This document shows positions 14,578 through 22,502 of a stretch of 26,038 nt of DNA, in pieces. The position numbers and the translations under genes were made by a program. The stretch is from assembly GCA_025456385.1 (NCBI GenBank), contig JALOKS010000014.1, positions 1-26,038 on the forward strand, written 5' to 3'. Source of the stretch: Thermoanaerobaculales bacterium. Its GTDB lineage: Bacteria; Acidobacteriota; Thermoanaerobaculia; Thermoanaerobaculales; Sulfomarinibacteraceae. How positions within the stretch are numbered: position 1 is the stretch's first letter; every line of letters starts with the position of its first letter. The notes beneath the pieces are model-generated. The model was not told the origin of the DNA. It did no database searches and was given only the letters and a program-made list of their open reading frames with translations.

Positions 14578-16248
14578 TCAGGGCCTTCTCAGGGCCTCGC
14601 CCGCGCCCTGCGGCGGGCTCGCGCGAAAGGGCTCGTCGAGGTGCTCGAGCAGGCGGGCGTCGCGCCCGTACAGGTCGCGCCGGAAGTGAACGGTGCCTTC
14701 GGCGTCCGCCTCCGCCGTCCAGTACAGCAGCATGACGGTGAGCGGCCGGGGCAGGTTGACGGTGGTGGTGGTCCCGTCCGCCAGCACCGTGTCGAGCCGC
14801 GCCCTGGTCCACGTCGGGTCGTCCTCGAGCAGGAGCTCGGCGAGGGTGATGGGGTTTTCGACGCGGATGCAGCCGTGGCTCGACGCGCGCTCCGCGCGGT
14901 CGAAGATCCCCTTGCTGGGCGTGTCGTGCAGGTAGACCATGTGCTCGTTCGGGAACATGAACTTGACCTGCCCGAGGGCGTTCTTCGGGCCCGGCTCCTG
15001 CCGGATCATGTAGGGAAAGCTCCCGCTCCCCACGGTTGTCCAGTCGATGGCCGACGGGTCGATCTCGGTGCCGTCGCCCGCGATGACGGTCATGCCGTTC
15101 GCCTGCAGGTAGCCGGGGTCCTTGCGGATCGCCGGCAGCGTCTCCTTCCTCAGGATTCCCGGCGGGACGGTCCAGGTCGGGTTGAGGACGAGGTACCGCA
15201 TCTCGGCCTTGAAGACCGGAGTCTCGTGGTAGGGCTTCCCGACCTGGATGCGGGTGCTCCAGGCGAGGCGGCCCCGCCTGAAGAGGTAGGCGTGGTAGCC
15301 GGCGATGTCGACGAGGATGAAGTCGTCACCGATGTCCCGGAACACCCACCGCACCCGCTCGAGGCTGGCGCGGATCTGGCCGATGCGGGCTTCGACGGGC
15401 ACGTTGAGCTCGGCGATGGTCTTGGGCCCGACCCTGCCGTCGGCATCGAGGCCGTGCCGGCGCTGGAAGCGGAGGAGGCCCGCCCGGAGCTCGTCGTCGA
15501 AGAGAGTGCCCTCCGGCGCGCCCGGCCCGCTCAGGTCCCCGGTGACGAGAAGCCTCGCGCGCAGCGCCGCGACCCGCGGGTCGTCGTCGCCGGGCTCGAG
15601 GGTCGGCCCGGCGGCAACCCCCGGCCAGCCACCGCCGGCGAGGATCGTCCGGTACCCGGCGAGCGCCCCCTGCAGCCAGCGGTAGAAGTCGAGCTGCGGC
15701 GCGAGCCCTTCGACGGCGCCGTGAAGGTCCTCGGCCTCGAGGAGCTCGTTGAACACCTGGACCGGGTCCTCGGCGGCGATCGCACGGCTGAAGTTCCAGC
15801 TCGGTTCGAGGTCCGCGGGATCGAGCTTGCCGAAGCGCAGGTTGACGACCAGCCGGGCGAGGGCGTCGGTGCACAGGATCTCGGTGTCGGCGCGGCCGCG
15901 AGCGGAGTCGGCGGCGGCCGCCTGCAACCGCTCCGCGAGCTGGCCGAGGTGGTAGTCGGCGGGGTTGAGGCCGTGCCCTGAGGAGTTGAGGACCAGCTGG
16001 TGCAGGGCGCGCACGCGCTCGGGCGACCATGCCGGTGCGAAGCCGCGCCGCTGGTAGAGCTCGCCGATGAGCACGGTGGCGGCAATCGGCGCTCCGTCCA
16101 CCTCGGGGTTCGGGACGGTCACCACCTGTTCGACGAGGCTCTGCAGCTCCTCGCTGCCGCCTGTCGCGACGGCGCGGGGCGCAGCCAGGGTGCCGGCGAT
16201 GGCGAGTGCGCAGGCGAGGAATGGACGGGTGGCAGCTGCTGCCGTCAT
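14578..16248 (-). CDS. YcbB/LdtD-type L,D-transpeptidase
   Basis: 556 residues. Signal peptide (1-29), then a scaffold domain (about 40-215, with RGFAPAWSP, SSGHGLNPADYHL and ARLVVNLRFGKLDP). A peptidoglycan-binding domain follows (LLRFQRRHGLDADGRVGPKTIAELNV, 258-283). The YkuD catalytic domain (about 300-500) carries LNPTWTVPPGILRKE (355-369), His441 in YLHDTPSK and the active-site SSHGCIRVENP with Cys460. The order and length match E. coli LdtD (615 aa), which makes 3-3 cross-links in peptidoglycan in the periplasm. GGAGAG lies just before the ATG at 16248. It converges with the carrier gene at 14562 with only 15 bp between, so the two stops share one short gap. Confidence 0.93.
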   Translation of the reverse strand: MTAAAATRPFLACALAIAGTLAAPRAVATGGSEELQSLVEQVVTVPNPEVDGAPIAATVLIGELYQRRGFAPAWSPERVRALHQLVLNSSGHGLNPADYHLGQLAERLQAAAADSARGRADTEILCTDALARLVVNLRFGKLDPADLEPSWNFSRAIAAEDPVQVFNELLEAEDLHGAVEGLAPQLDFYRWLQGALAGYRTILAGGGWPGVAAGPTLEPGDDDPRVAALRARLLVTGDLSGPGAPEGTLFDDELRAGLLRFQRRHGLDADGRVGPKTIAELNVPVEARIGQIRASLERVRWVFRDIGDDFILVDIAGYHAYLFRRGRLAWSTRIQVGKPYHETPVFKAEMRYLVLNPTWTVPPGILRKETLPAIRKDPGYLQANGMTVIAGDGTEIDPSAIDWTTVGSGSFPYMIRQEPGPKNALGQVKFMFPNEHMVYLHDTPSKGIFDRAERASSHGCIRVENPITLAELLLEDDPTWTRARLDTVLADGTTTTVNLPRPLTVMLLYWTAEADAEGTVHFRRDLYGRDARLLEHLDEPFRASPPQGAGEALRRP

Positions 16249-16344
16249 GGGCTCTCCATCGGTGTCGGTTGGACCGCGGGCGCTGCGAAGCTCGAGCCCG
16301 GTCGTGGCCGGGCGGTCGATGTCTCGTCCAGCCGGCGGCCGGGA

Positions 16345-17076
16345 CTAACGCTGCTCGGCAGCCTGCTTCTTCTGCTCCTTGGCTGCCTGCTTCTGCTGCT
16401 GCTCGTACTCCTTGACCTTGGCCTTCGCCGCCTTGAGCTCGTCCTTGGTCATGATCGTCATCGGCAGCACCATCTCGCCGTCCGGCAGGTCGATCTCGAC
16501 GAAGTAGCGCCCGTACTGAATGCCGCCCGGGACATGGAAGTACAGCCGACCGGCGCAGAACGACTGCGAGTTCATGCTGAACTCGTCCCAGGTCATGCCG
16601 CGTTGGGGGTTCGCGAGGTCGGAGAAGAAGCCGATGCGGCACGGGATGTCCGCCCGCGGCGGGAGGTAGGCGAGGGACTCACGCTGGACGTTCGCCCGCC
16701 GGTCGAGCGCGCGCAGGGTGCCGCTCGCTTCGTTGAACTCCTTCTGGCTGGCCAGCGGCACCACCGAGCCGTCGGGAGTCTTGAGGCTGAAGCCCTCCCG
16801 CTTGAGGGTCATCTCGAGGCCCGGCTGGGTCGTCATGGCGATCTCGACCAGCATCCACTCGTCACCGAGCGATTCGTTGGCCGTCCGGTAGCCGAGCACT
16901 GCGATCGCCCGGTCGGACTCAACCTTGCGGACGTAGTCGCCCGGGAACGAGAGCCTCATCTTCGACTCGGCCTCGTCCTGGGCCGCGACCGGGGCCGTCG
17001 CCACGAGGCCGAGCGCGGCCGTCGCGACGACGACCGTCGCGGTGAGAGCGATGTGTCGTGCTGGATCGAGAATCAT
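16345..17076 (-). CDS. Secreted protein of unknown function with basic/Gln-rich C-terminus
   Basis: 243 residues from ATG 17076, preceded by AGGAGC. The signal peptide is about residues 1-33 (cut after ATAPVAAQ). The mature part has alternating strand-like segments with KMRLSFPGDYVRKVESDRAIAVLGYR, EWMLVEIAMTTQPGLEMTLKREGFSLKTPDGSVVPLA and RLYFHVPGGIQYGRYFVEIDLPDGEMVLPMTIMTKDEL, possibly a beta-sandwich. It ends in about 35 Lys/Gln/Glu/Ala-rich residues that look like a charged helix. Two Cys (in DIPCRIGFF and SFCAGRLYF) could form a disulfide in the periplasm. I do not recognise the family. A longer frame to 17292 exists, but it crosses the POT promoter region. Confidence 0.7.
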   Translation of the reverse strand: MILDPARHIALTATVVVATAALGLVATAPVAAQDEAESKMRLSFPGDYVRKVESDRAIAVLGYRTANESLGDEWMLVEIAMTTQPGLEMTLKREGFSLKTPDGSVVPLASQKEFNEASGTLRALDRRANVQRESLAYLPPRADIPCRIGFFSDLANPQRGMTWDEFSMNSQSFCAGRLYFHVPGGIQYGRYFVEIDLPDGEMVLPMTIMTKDELKAAKAKVKEYEQQQKQAAKEQKKQAAEQR

Positions 17077-17162
17077 TGGAAGCTCCTGTGCTCTGCGCCG
17101 AGGGCTCGGATGATAGCAGATCTCGATCGCAGGATTCCAGGAGCCTCGCGCCCCGCTCCGGG

Positions 17163-17191
17163 TTGGTCGGTCCGCGAAGATGGGGTAGGAT
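17163..17191 (+). promoter_or_regulatory. Candidate promoter of the POT transporter gene
   Basis: TTGGTC (17163-17168) and TAGGAT (17186-17191) are 17 bp apart and lie 58 bp before the ATG. TAGGAT also occurs at a similar place before the LolA-like gene and the left-edge gene. Confidence 0.4.
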
Positions 17192-17248
17192 TCGCGGGCT
17201 TCATCGTGGAATGACGGCGAGGCGATATCGATCGCTCGGGGGTTGTAC

Positions 17249-19243
17249 ATGGCGATTGGACACCCGAAGGGGCTCTTCCCGTTGTTCTTCACCGAGATGT
17301 GGGAGCGCCTCGCGTTCTACACGATGCTCGGCATTCTGCTCCTCTACACCACCGACATCGAACGCGGTGGGCTCGGGCTGCCCGCGGCAGAGGGCAACGA
17401 GATCTACGGCCTCTACCTCGCCTTCGTCTACTTCACGCCCTTCATCGGAGGCATGGTCGCCGATCGCTTCCTCGGCTTCCGGAAAGCGGTGCTGCTCGGC
17501 GGCATCCTGATGGCCGCCGGCCTCTTCCTGATGAGCACCCCCGGCTTCGGCTTCTTCACCTCGGGGCTCGGGCTGGTGATCGTCGGCAACGGTTTCTTCA
17601 AACCCAACATCTCGGTGATGGTCGGCAACCTCTACCAGCCCGGCGACCCGAAGCGCGACGCGGGCTTCAACATCTTCTACATGGGCATCAACATCGGCGC
17701 CTTCGCCGCGAACCTGCTGGCGGCGTCGGTGCGCAACGAGCTCGGGTGGCTGTGGACCTTCCGGGTCGCCGGCTTCGGCATCTGCACCGGGCTCCTCATC
17801 CTGCTCCTGAACTGGAAGCTCCTCGAGCGGGCCGACCGCAAGCCGGAGCGCAACCCCGATGACGCGAGCTTCGGCATGATCGTGCGCAACATCCTGCTGC
17901 CGGCCTTCGGGGTCGGCATCCTCGGCTACTTCCTGGCCAAGGCCTACCTGCCGGCGTCGATCCCGGTGCGGCCGGCGGTCGCCGGCTTCCTGGCCGGCAT
18001 GATCCCGGTGATCATCTTTTTCGTCCGCCTCGGCCTCACCGCCAGGGAGGACGAGAAGCCCGGCCTGCTCGCGCTGCTGCCGATCTACGTCGCCGGCGGC
18101 ACCTTCTTCATGGTCCTGCACCTCAACGGCAGCGCCATGACCCAGTGGGCCCGCGACTCCACCGACCGTCAGGCCGCTCTCGTTCCGGCGGCGATGAAGC
18201 AGGAGGCCTTCCCGCAGTACTACCTCAACGCCGGCGAGGACACGCCGCGCCCGGACCCGCGCAGCCTGCTGGTCGTCGACGACGCGAGGGTGGCCCGCAT
18301 GTACGGCGTGCAGCGCATGGATGACGCGGCGGTGCGGGCGGCGCTCGAGGCCGACCCGACGGTGCGGGCGGTGGAGACCGGAGAGGGGAGCCAGGCCTCG
18401 GACATCGACCGCCGCGCCAGCGCGGTGTTCGCCGACGGGGTGGTGGAGGTCGTCGAAGGCCTCGACTCCCACGGAGCTCCGCAGATCACGGTCGAGGTGC
18501 CGGACAGCGCCCGGCCGATCCGCCAGGTGGCCTTCGTGCGAACGGTTGACGGCGTCGACATCGCGCTCTTCGTGGTCGATCGCCACACCTACGAGGAGAT
18601 CTACGACGGGTACTTCCGGCGCTTCGGGCGGGAGCCGGAGATGCTGCCGCCGGGCACCTACCTCCAGGTGGCCAACTCGGAGCTCTACCAGAGCTTCAAC
18701 CCGCTCTTCGTGATCGCCTTCACGCCGCTCGTGGTGGCCTTTTTCCAGTACCTGGCCTCCCGCGGCCGTGCCGTCAGCACCGCGCGCAAGGTGTTCTTCG
18801 GCCTCGTCCTGACCACCGTCTCGCTGCTCGTGATGGTGGTCGGCGGCCTGTTCTCGGACGGCGGCACGGTCAAGGTCTCGGCGCTGTGGCTGGTTGCCTT
18901 CTACGCCGTCGTGACCGTCGGCGAGCTGTGCCTGTCGCCGATGGGCCTGTCGCTGGTGACCAAGCTCGCGCCGAAGCGCCTGGTCGGCCTCGCGATGGGC
19001 GGCTGGTTCCTGGCGACCGCCTTCGGCAACAACTTCTCCGGCTTCTTCGGCGGCATCCAGCACCTCATGAGCCCGGTCGCCTTCTTCGCGGTCCTCGCCG
19101 GCCTGGCCGCGGAAGCTCGACGCGGCGATTCAGAAGTACGGAGCGTGAGGAAGAAATTTTCAATTTTTAATTCTCAATTCCCACCCGCCCTCCCGGTTTT
19201 CCCGGGGTGGGTTGGGAACCGGGAAATTAATGACCGATCCTGA
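17249..19243 (+). CDS. POT (proton-dependent oligopeptide) family transporter, frameshifted 3' end
   Basis: 664 residues as read. Conserved POT features are FTEMWERLAFYTMLGILLLY (14-33, with the ExxER motif), VADRFLGFRK (70-79), FFKPNISVMVGNLY (116-129) and FNIFYMGINIGAFAANLLA (140-158). About 14 membrane helices surround a soluble insert of about 180 residues (301-478). The family couples H+ influx to di/tripeptide uptake. The conserved end is in the wrong frame: KLDAAIQKYGA and its TGA are encoded at 19113-19148 in the +1 frame relative to the rest. The read frame instead runs into the adjacent AT-rich repeat and stops at 19241-19243. A deletion of a non-multiple of three, removing part of the last helix, is likely. 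GGGG before ATG 17249 supports this start over TTG at 17243. Confidence 0.82.
   Translation: MAIGHPKGLFPLFFTEMWERLAFYTMLGILLLYTTDIERGGLGLPAAEGNEIYGLYLAFVYFTPFIGGMVADRFLGFRKAVLLGGILMAAGLFLMSTPGFGFFTSGLGLVIVGNGFFKPNISVMVGNLYQPGDPKRDAGFNIFYMGINIGAFAANLLAASVRNELGWLWTFRVAGFGICTGLLILLLNWKLLERADRKPERNPDDASFGMIVRNILLPAFGVGILGYFLAKAYLPASIPVRPAVAGFLAGMIPVIIFFVRLGLTAREDEKPGLLALLPIYVAGGTFFMVLHLNGSAMTQWARDSTDRQAALVPAAMKQEAFPQYYLNAGEDTPRPDPRSLLVVDDARVARMYGVQRMDDAAVRAALEADPTVRAVETGEGSQASDIDRRASAVFADGVVEVVEGLDSHGAPQITVEVPDSARPIRQVAFVRTVDGVDIALFVVDRHTYEEIYDGYFRRFGREPEMLPPGTYLQVANSELYQSFNPLFVIAFTPLVVAFFQYLASRGRAVSTARKVFFGLVLTTVSLLVMVVGGLFSDGGTVKVSALWLVAFYAVVTVGELCLSPMGLSLVTKLAPKRLVGLAMGGWFLATAFGNNFSGFFGGIQHLMSPVAFFAVLAGLAAEARRGDSEVRSVRKKFSIFNSQFPPALPVFPGWVGNREINDRS
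19155..19186 (+). repeat. Left arm of AT-rich inverted repeat after the POT gene
   Basis: An AATTTTCAATTTTTAATTCT-type tract ending in CCCACCC. It resembles the reverse complement of 19271-19314 and starts within 10 bp of the original POT stop (19146-19148). Confidence 0.75.
19182..19213. terminator. Candidate hairpin between convergent genes
   Basis: CCCACCC (from about 19180) pairs with GGGTGGG (about 19205-19212). Inside it CCCGG-TTTTC-CCGGG makes a second stem. It lies between the converging POT and PIG-L/GT genes, and the flanking A/T tracts would give U-rich tails on both strands. Boundaries are approximate. Confidence 0.4.
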
Positions 19244-19270
19244 ATTCCCGCTTTCACACTTTCTCTGGGG

Positions 19271-19314
19271 GGGTGGACGGGAATTCAAAATTCAAAATTG
19301 AGAATTGAGAATTG
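19271..19314 (-). repeat. Right arm of AT-rich inverted repeat, beside the PIG-L/GT gene stop
   Basis: GGGTGG followed by GGGAATTCAAAATTCAAAATTG and two GAGAATTG-type units. In reverse complement it parallels the left arm (degenerate AATTCTCAATT units ending in CCACCC). It ends 8 bp from the stop codon of the minus-strand gene at 19322. Confidence 0.75.
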
Positions 19315-19321
19315 CCGGACG

Positions 19322-21121
19322 CTACCGGCCGCGGAGGCGCTCGAACGCGCGGTGGAGGCGCCAGGCCTTGGTGTCCTCCATGGCGGCGATCACCGAGTTG
19401 AGGCGTTCGATCTCGGCGTGCAGGCGCGCGATGTGCTCGCCCTGCTCGCGCACCGCAGCGCGGTGCTCGGCGAGAGCGGCCGCGAGGCCGTCGCGGTCGG
19501 CCGTGAGAGCGGCCTCCCGGTCGCCGAAGCACCGCCGCTCGGACTCGAGCTGGGCGGTCCGCGCCGCTGCCGCCTCGGCCGCGGTGACCGCCTCGGCCCG
19601 CAGCCCGCCGACCACCCGGGCGATGCCCTCCGCGCTCTGCCGCCGGTGGTGCTTGGCGATCACCCGCGCCTTGACGGCCAGGAAATCGGCACGCTCCGCG
19701 GGCCGCTCGCCGAAGACCTGGTTGCCGCCGCTGCGGAAGTGCCGGTACTCGGCGGTCACCCGCGGCAGGTGGTGGAAGGTCGCGAGGGCGGACAGCCGGA
19801 TCAGCATGTCCCAGTCCTCGAAGAACGGCAGCTCGGCGTCGAAGTCGCCGGCCTCGAGCAGCAGCCGCCGCTCGATGAGCAGGGTGTTGAAGGGGATGTA
19901 GTTGTCGACCAGCAGCAGCTCGGGGTCGAAGTCGCGGCTGTAGGGCAGGCGCCGCTCGGCCTCGCGCCAGCCGCGGGCCGGGTCGAGCTCGTAGATGCCG
20001 ACCGCAGCGTCGGTGTAGACCACCCGCGCCCCGCTCGCGGTGCTGAGGCCCGCGAGGGTGGCGAGGTGCTCGGGCTCGGCGAGATCGTCGTCGTCGAGGA
20101 AGGCGATCCAGTCGCCGGAGGCGGCGGCGACCCCGGCCGAGGCCGCGCCCGCGCGCCCGCGGTTCGTCCCCAGCTCGACCCGGACGATCGGGAAGGGGTA
20201 GACCTCGGGGACGGTTGGCGGCGTCCCGCCGTCGTTCACCAGCACGACCTCGACCCGGCGGTAGGACCCGGCGGCGAGGCTCTGCAGCGCTTCCGCGAGC
20301 AGCTGCGGCCGGTCCTTGGTGCGCACGACGACGCTGATCCGGGGCCCGTCGACGACGTCGTGCAGCTCGGGGACGCCGCCGAGGCGGCGGATCATCGCCG
20401 CCCGACCGAGGGTCCTGAAGTCGTCGACGGTCACCCGGCGGTAGCCCTCGGCCGCCGTCACCGACGGCGGCAGCGAGGCCGTGCGCAGGCTGCGCAGGCC
20501 GAGGGTCATCTCGCGGTAGTTGTGGCGCTCGAGCTGGCTGGCGTGGGCCTCGATGGCGCGTCGGATGAGGTCGACCTCGGCGCTGACGTCGACCAGGACG
20601 TCGGGGAAGGCGGGGTGATTGGCCTCGTAGAGCAGGATCTGCAGATCAGCGGCCGCGGCCGCGAGCGCGCCGTCGCCGCGCAGGGGAGTCAGGACCGTGT
20701 GCAGGGCCGCGAAGGCCGCGCGATGGTCGGCGCTGATCTCGAGCGGCGAGATGGCGAGCAGGAGGTCGGGCGCGTGGGCCAGCAGAGCCCGGCCGATCGC
20801 CGCCGCCGCCTCGTCGACACGAGAGGCGAGGGCGCCGTCGGGAAGGTCGGCGAAGACGAGGTCGGTGACGCCGAGGATCGCGAGCGCCCGCGCCGCCTCC
20901 TCGTGCCGCCGCTCGGCATAGGCCGCTCGGTCCGCGACCTCCTCCTCGCCCCCCGAGCCGTCGGTGAGAAAGAGCACCCGGACCTGAGCTCCGGAGGCCG
21001 CGAGCTGGGCGATGAGGCCCCCGCAGCCGAGCACGTCGTCGTCGAAGTGCGGCGAGATGACGAGGGCGCGGCGGGCATGGACCCGGGTGGTGGCGCCCGG
21101 CGGGCTGAGGTTGAGGCGCAC
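19322..21121 (-). CDS. PIG-L deacetylase / GT2 glycosyltransferase / coiled-coil fusion protein
   Basis: 599 residues in three parts. Residues 16-215 form a PIG-L (LmbE-like) zinc deacetylase: ALVISPHFDDDVLGCGGLIAQL with the His-x-Asp-Asp metal motif (25-28), and SADHRAAF with His133. Residues 260-480 form a GT2 (GT-A) transferase: RISVVVRTKDRPQLLAEALQSL, VLVNDGG (294-299), GDWIAFLDDDDLAEPEHL with the DxD-type DDDD (343-346), and FFEDWDMLIRL (433-443). Residues about 505-590 form a heptad-rich coiled coil ending AWRLHRAFERLRGR, a tail often found on surface-glycan transferases. The enzyme could remove an acetyl group from an N-acetyl sugar and then extend that glycan. GTG at 21121 has AAGGA upstream. 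It diverges from the GT4-like gene with which it probably shares a pathway. Confidence 0.88.
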   Translation of the reverse strand: MRLNLSPPGATTRVHARRALVISPHFDDDVLGCGGLIAQLAASGAQVRVLFLTDGSGGEEEVADRAAYAERRHEEAARALAILGVTDLVFADLPDGALASRVDEAAAAIGRALLAHAPDLLLAISPLEISADHRAAFAALHTVLTPLRGDGALAAAAADLQILLYEANHPAFPDVLVDVSAEVDLIRRAIEAHASQLERHNYREMTLGLRSLRTASLPPSVTAAEGYRRVTVDDFRTLGRAAMIRRLGGVPELHDVVDGPRISVVVRTKDRPQLLAEALQSLAAGSYRRVEVVLVNDGGTPPTVPEVYPFPIVRVELGTNRGRAGAASAGVAAASGDWIAFLDDDDLAEPEHLATLAGLSTASGARVVYTDAAVGIYELDPARGWREAERRLPYSRDFDPELLLVDNYIPFNTLLIERRLLLEAGDFDAELPFFEDWDMLIRLSALATFHHLPRVTAEYRHFRSGGNQVFGERPAERADFLAVKARVIAKHHRRQSAEGIARVVGGLRAEAVTAAEAAAARTAQLESERRCFGDREAALTADRDGLAAALAEHRAAVREQGEHIARLHAEIERLNSVIAAMEDTKAWRLHRAFERLRGR

Positions 21122-21174
21122 CTGGCTCGTTCCTTCGCGTTCGATAGTACCACCGTGCTGCTACCATGCCCGGC

Positions 21175-21225
21175 ATGACCGAGCACGCACTCGAGCCCCG
21201 CCGCGGGAGGCGGAACAGCCTGTGA
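21175..21225 (+). CDS. Possible 16-residue leader peptide coupled to the GT4-like gene
   Basis: ATG at 21175 opens 16 codons (MTEHALEPRRGRRNSL) that end in TGA at 21223-21225, overlapping the GTG start of the next gene by GTGA. Another in-frame ATG (21166) lies just upstream. This geometry fits translational coupling, but the frame is short enough to arise by chance. Confidence 0.25.
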   Translation: MTEHALEPRRGRRNSL

Positions 21226-22502
21226 GCCGTGCCTTTCTCATCTGCCCGGAGCCGGTGCGGCGGCTCACCGCGGGCGTCGGCAGCCGCTTTCTCGCGCTGG
21301 CGCGGGTGCTCATCGCGGCCGGCCATCGCGTCACCCTGGCGGTTCCCAACGACCCCGCCGAAGCCGGTCTCGCGGAGCCGGGCCTGGAGCTGGTGCAGGC
21401 CGAGCCGTCGCACCTCGGCAGGCAGGCGGACGGGCACGAGTGGGTTCTTCTCCACGCCCACCTCGGCAACCACTACCTCACGCAGCGTGACGACCTGCCG
21501 GTGGTCGTCGATCTCTACGATCCCTTCCTGGTCGAGAACATGCACTACAGCCGCGAGCTCGGCCTCGCGCCCTACCGTACCGACCACGCCACCTGGCGGC
21601 TGCAGATGGCGCGCGGCGACCTCTTCCTCTGCTCGTCGGAGGAGCAGCGCCTCTACTACCTCGGCTGGCTGAGCGCCCTCGGCCGGGTCAACCCGCTGCT
21701 GCTCGCGGACGACCCGGAGCTGAGGACCCTGATCGCCGAGCTGCCATTCGGCACGCCGGAGGGCGATCCGCCGGCGCCGCCCGTGCGCGCCGAGGTGCTG
21801 CCCGGGGTCGACGAGGGCGCGCTCGTGCTCTACTTCGGCGGCATCTACGACTGGTACGACGCCGAGGTCGTTCTCGCCGCGCTGCCGGCCGTGCTCGACC
21901 GTGCGCCGCGCACGGTCGTGGTCTTCGTCGAGCACCCGCACCCGGAGCTCACGCCGCTCGCCGCCGCCGCCCGCGCCCGGGCCGAGGCGGAGCGCCGGGG
22001 GTGGCTCGGCAGCGTCGTGCGCTTCGAGGCGTGGCGGCCGTTCGAGCGGCGCTTCGAGCTGCCGCAGGTCTGCGACCTTGCCGTCGTCACCCATCACGCG
22101 GGTCTCGAGACCGAGCTCAGCCTGCGCACCCGCCTGGTCGACCTCCTGTGGTTGGGCCTGCCGGCGGTGGTGACGGCCGGCGGCACCATGGCGCGGGTCG
22201 TCGCCGCAGCGGGCGCCGGGCGGGTGGTCCCGCCCGCCGATTCCGGCGCCCTCGCGGAGGCGGTCCTCGGGCTCGCGGGCGATCCTGCGGCCCGCGAACG
22301 CGCGGCCAAGGGGGCCCGCACCTGGGCCGCGGGCCGCAGCTGGCCGCGCGTCGCGGCGCCGCTGCTCGAGTTCGCGCGGGCACCCTGGCGCGACACCAAC
22401 CGGGCGCGGTGCGCCGATGTCGCGGCGGGCGAGGTGGAGATCGAGGAGCCGCTGCTGCGCAAGATCCAGCGCGCCCTGAGGCGGGAGCGGGGCGGCCGGT
22501 GA
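21222..22502 (+). CDS. GT4-like glycosyltransferase (GT-B fold)
   Basis: 426 residues. The N-terminal half has the GT-B entry (SRAFLICPEPVRRLTAGVGSRFLALARVLIAAGHRVTLAVP, with the GxGSR loop). It continues with VVVDLYDPF and LFLCSSEEQRLYYLGWL. The C-terminal half has LVLYFGGIYDWYDAEVVLAALPAV, an E-rich nucleotide-site region (LETELSLRTRLVDLLWLGLPAVVTAGGTMARVVAAAGAGRVVPP) and WPRVAAPLLEFAR. These follow the GT4/GT1-like layout for nucleotide-sugar transfer to a lipid or protein acceptor at the inner membrane. The GTG start at 21222 has GGGAGG (21205-21210). It overlaps the next gene by 4 nt (GTGA), so the two are one operon. The sugar is unknown. Confidence 0.85.
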   Translation: MSRAFLICPEPVRRLTAGVGSRFLALARVLIAAGHRVTLAVPNDPAEAGLAEPGLELVQAEPSHLGRQADGHEWVLLHAHLGNHYLTQRDDLPVVVDLYDPFLVENMHYSRELGLAPYRTDHATWRLQMARGDLFLCSSEEQRLYYLGWLSALGRVNPLLLADDPELRTLIAELPFGTPEGDPPAPPVRAEVLPGVDEGALVLYFGGIYDWYDAEVVLAALPAVLDRAPRTVVVFVEHPHPELTPLAAAARARAEAERRGWLGSVVRFEAWRPFERRFELPQVCDLAVVTHHAGLETELSLRTRLVDLLWLGLPAVVTAGGTMARVVAAAGAGRVVPPADSGALAEAVLGLAGDPAARERAAKGARTWAAGRSWPRVAAPLLEFARAPWRDTNRARCADVAAGEVEIEEPLLRKIQRALRRERGGR

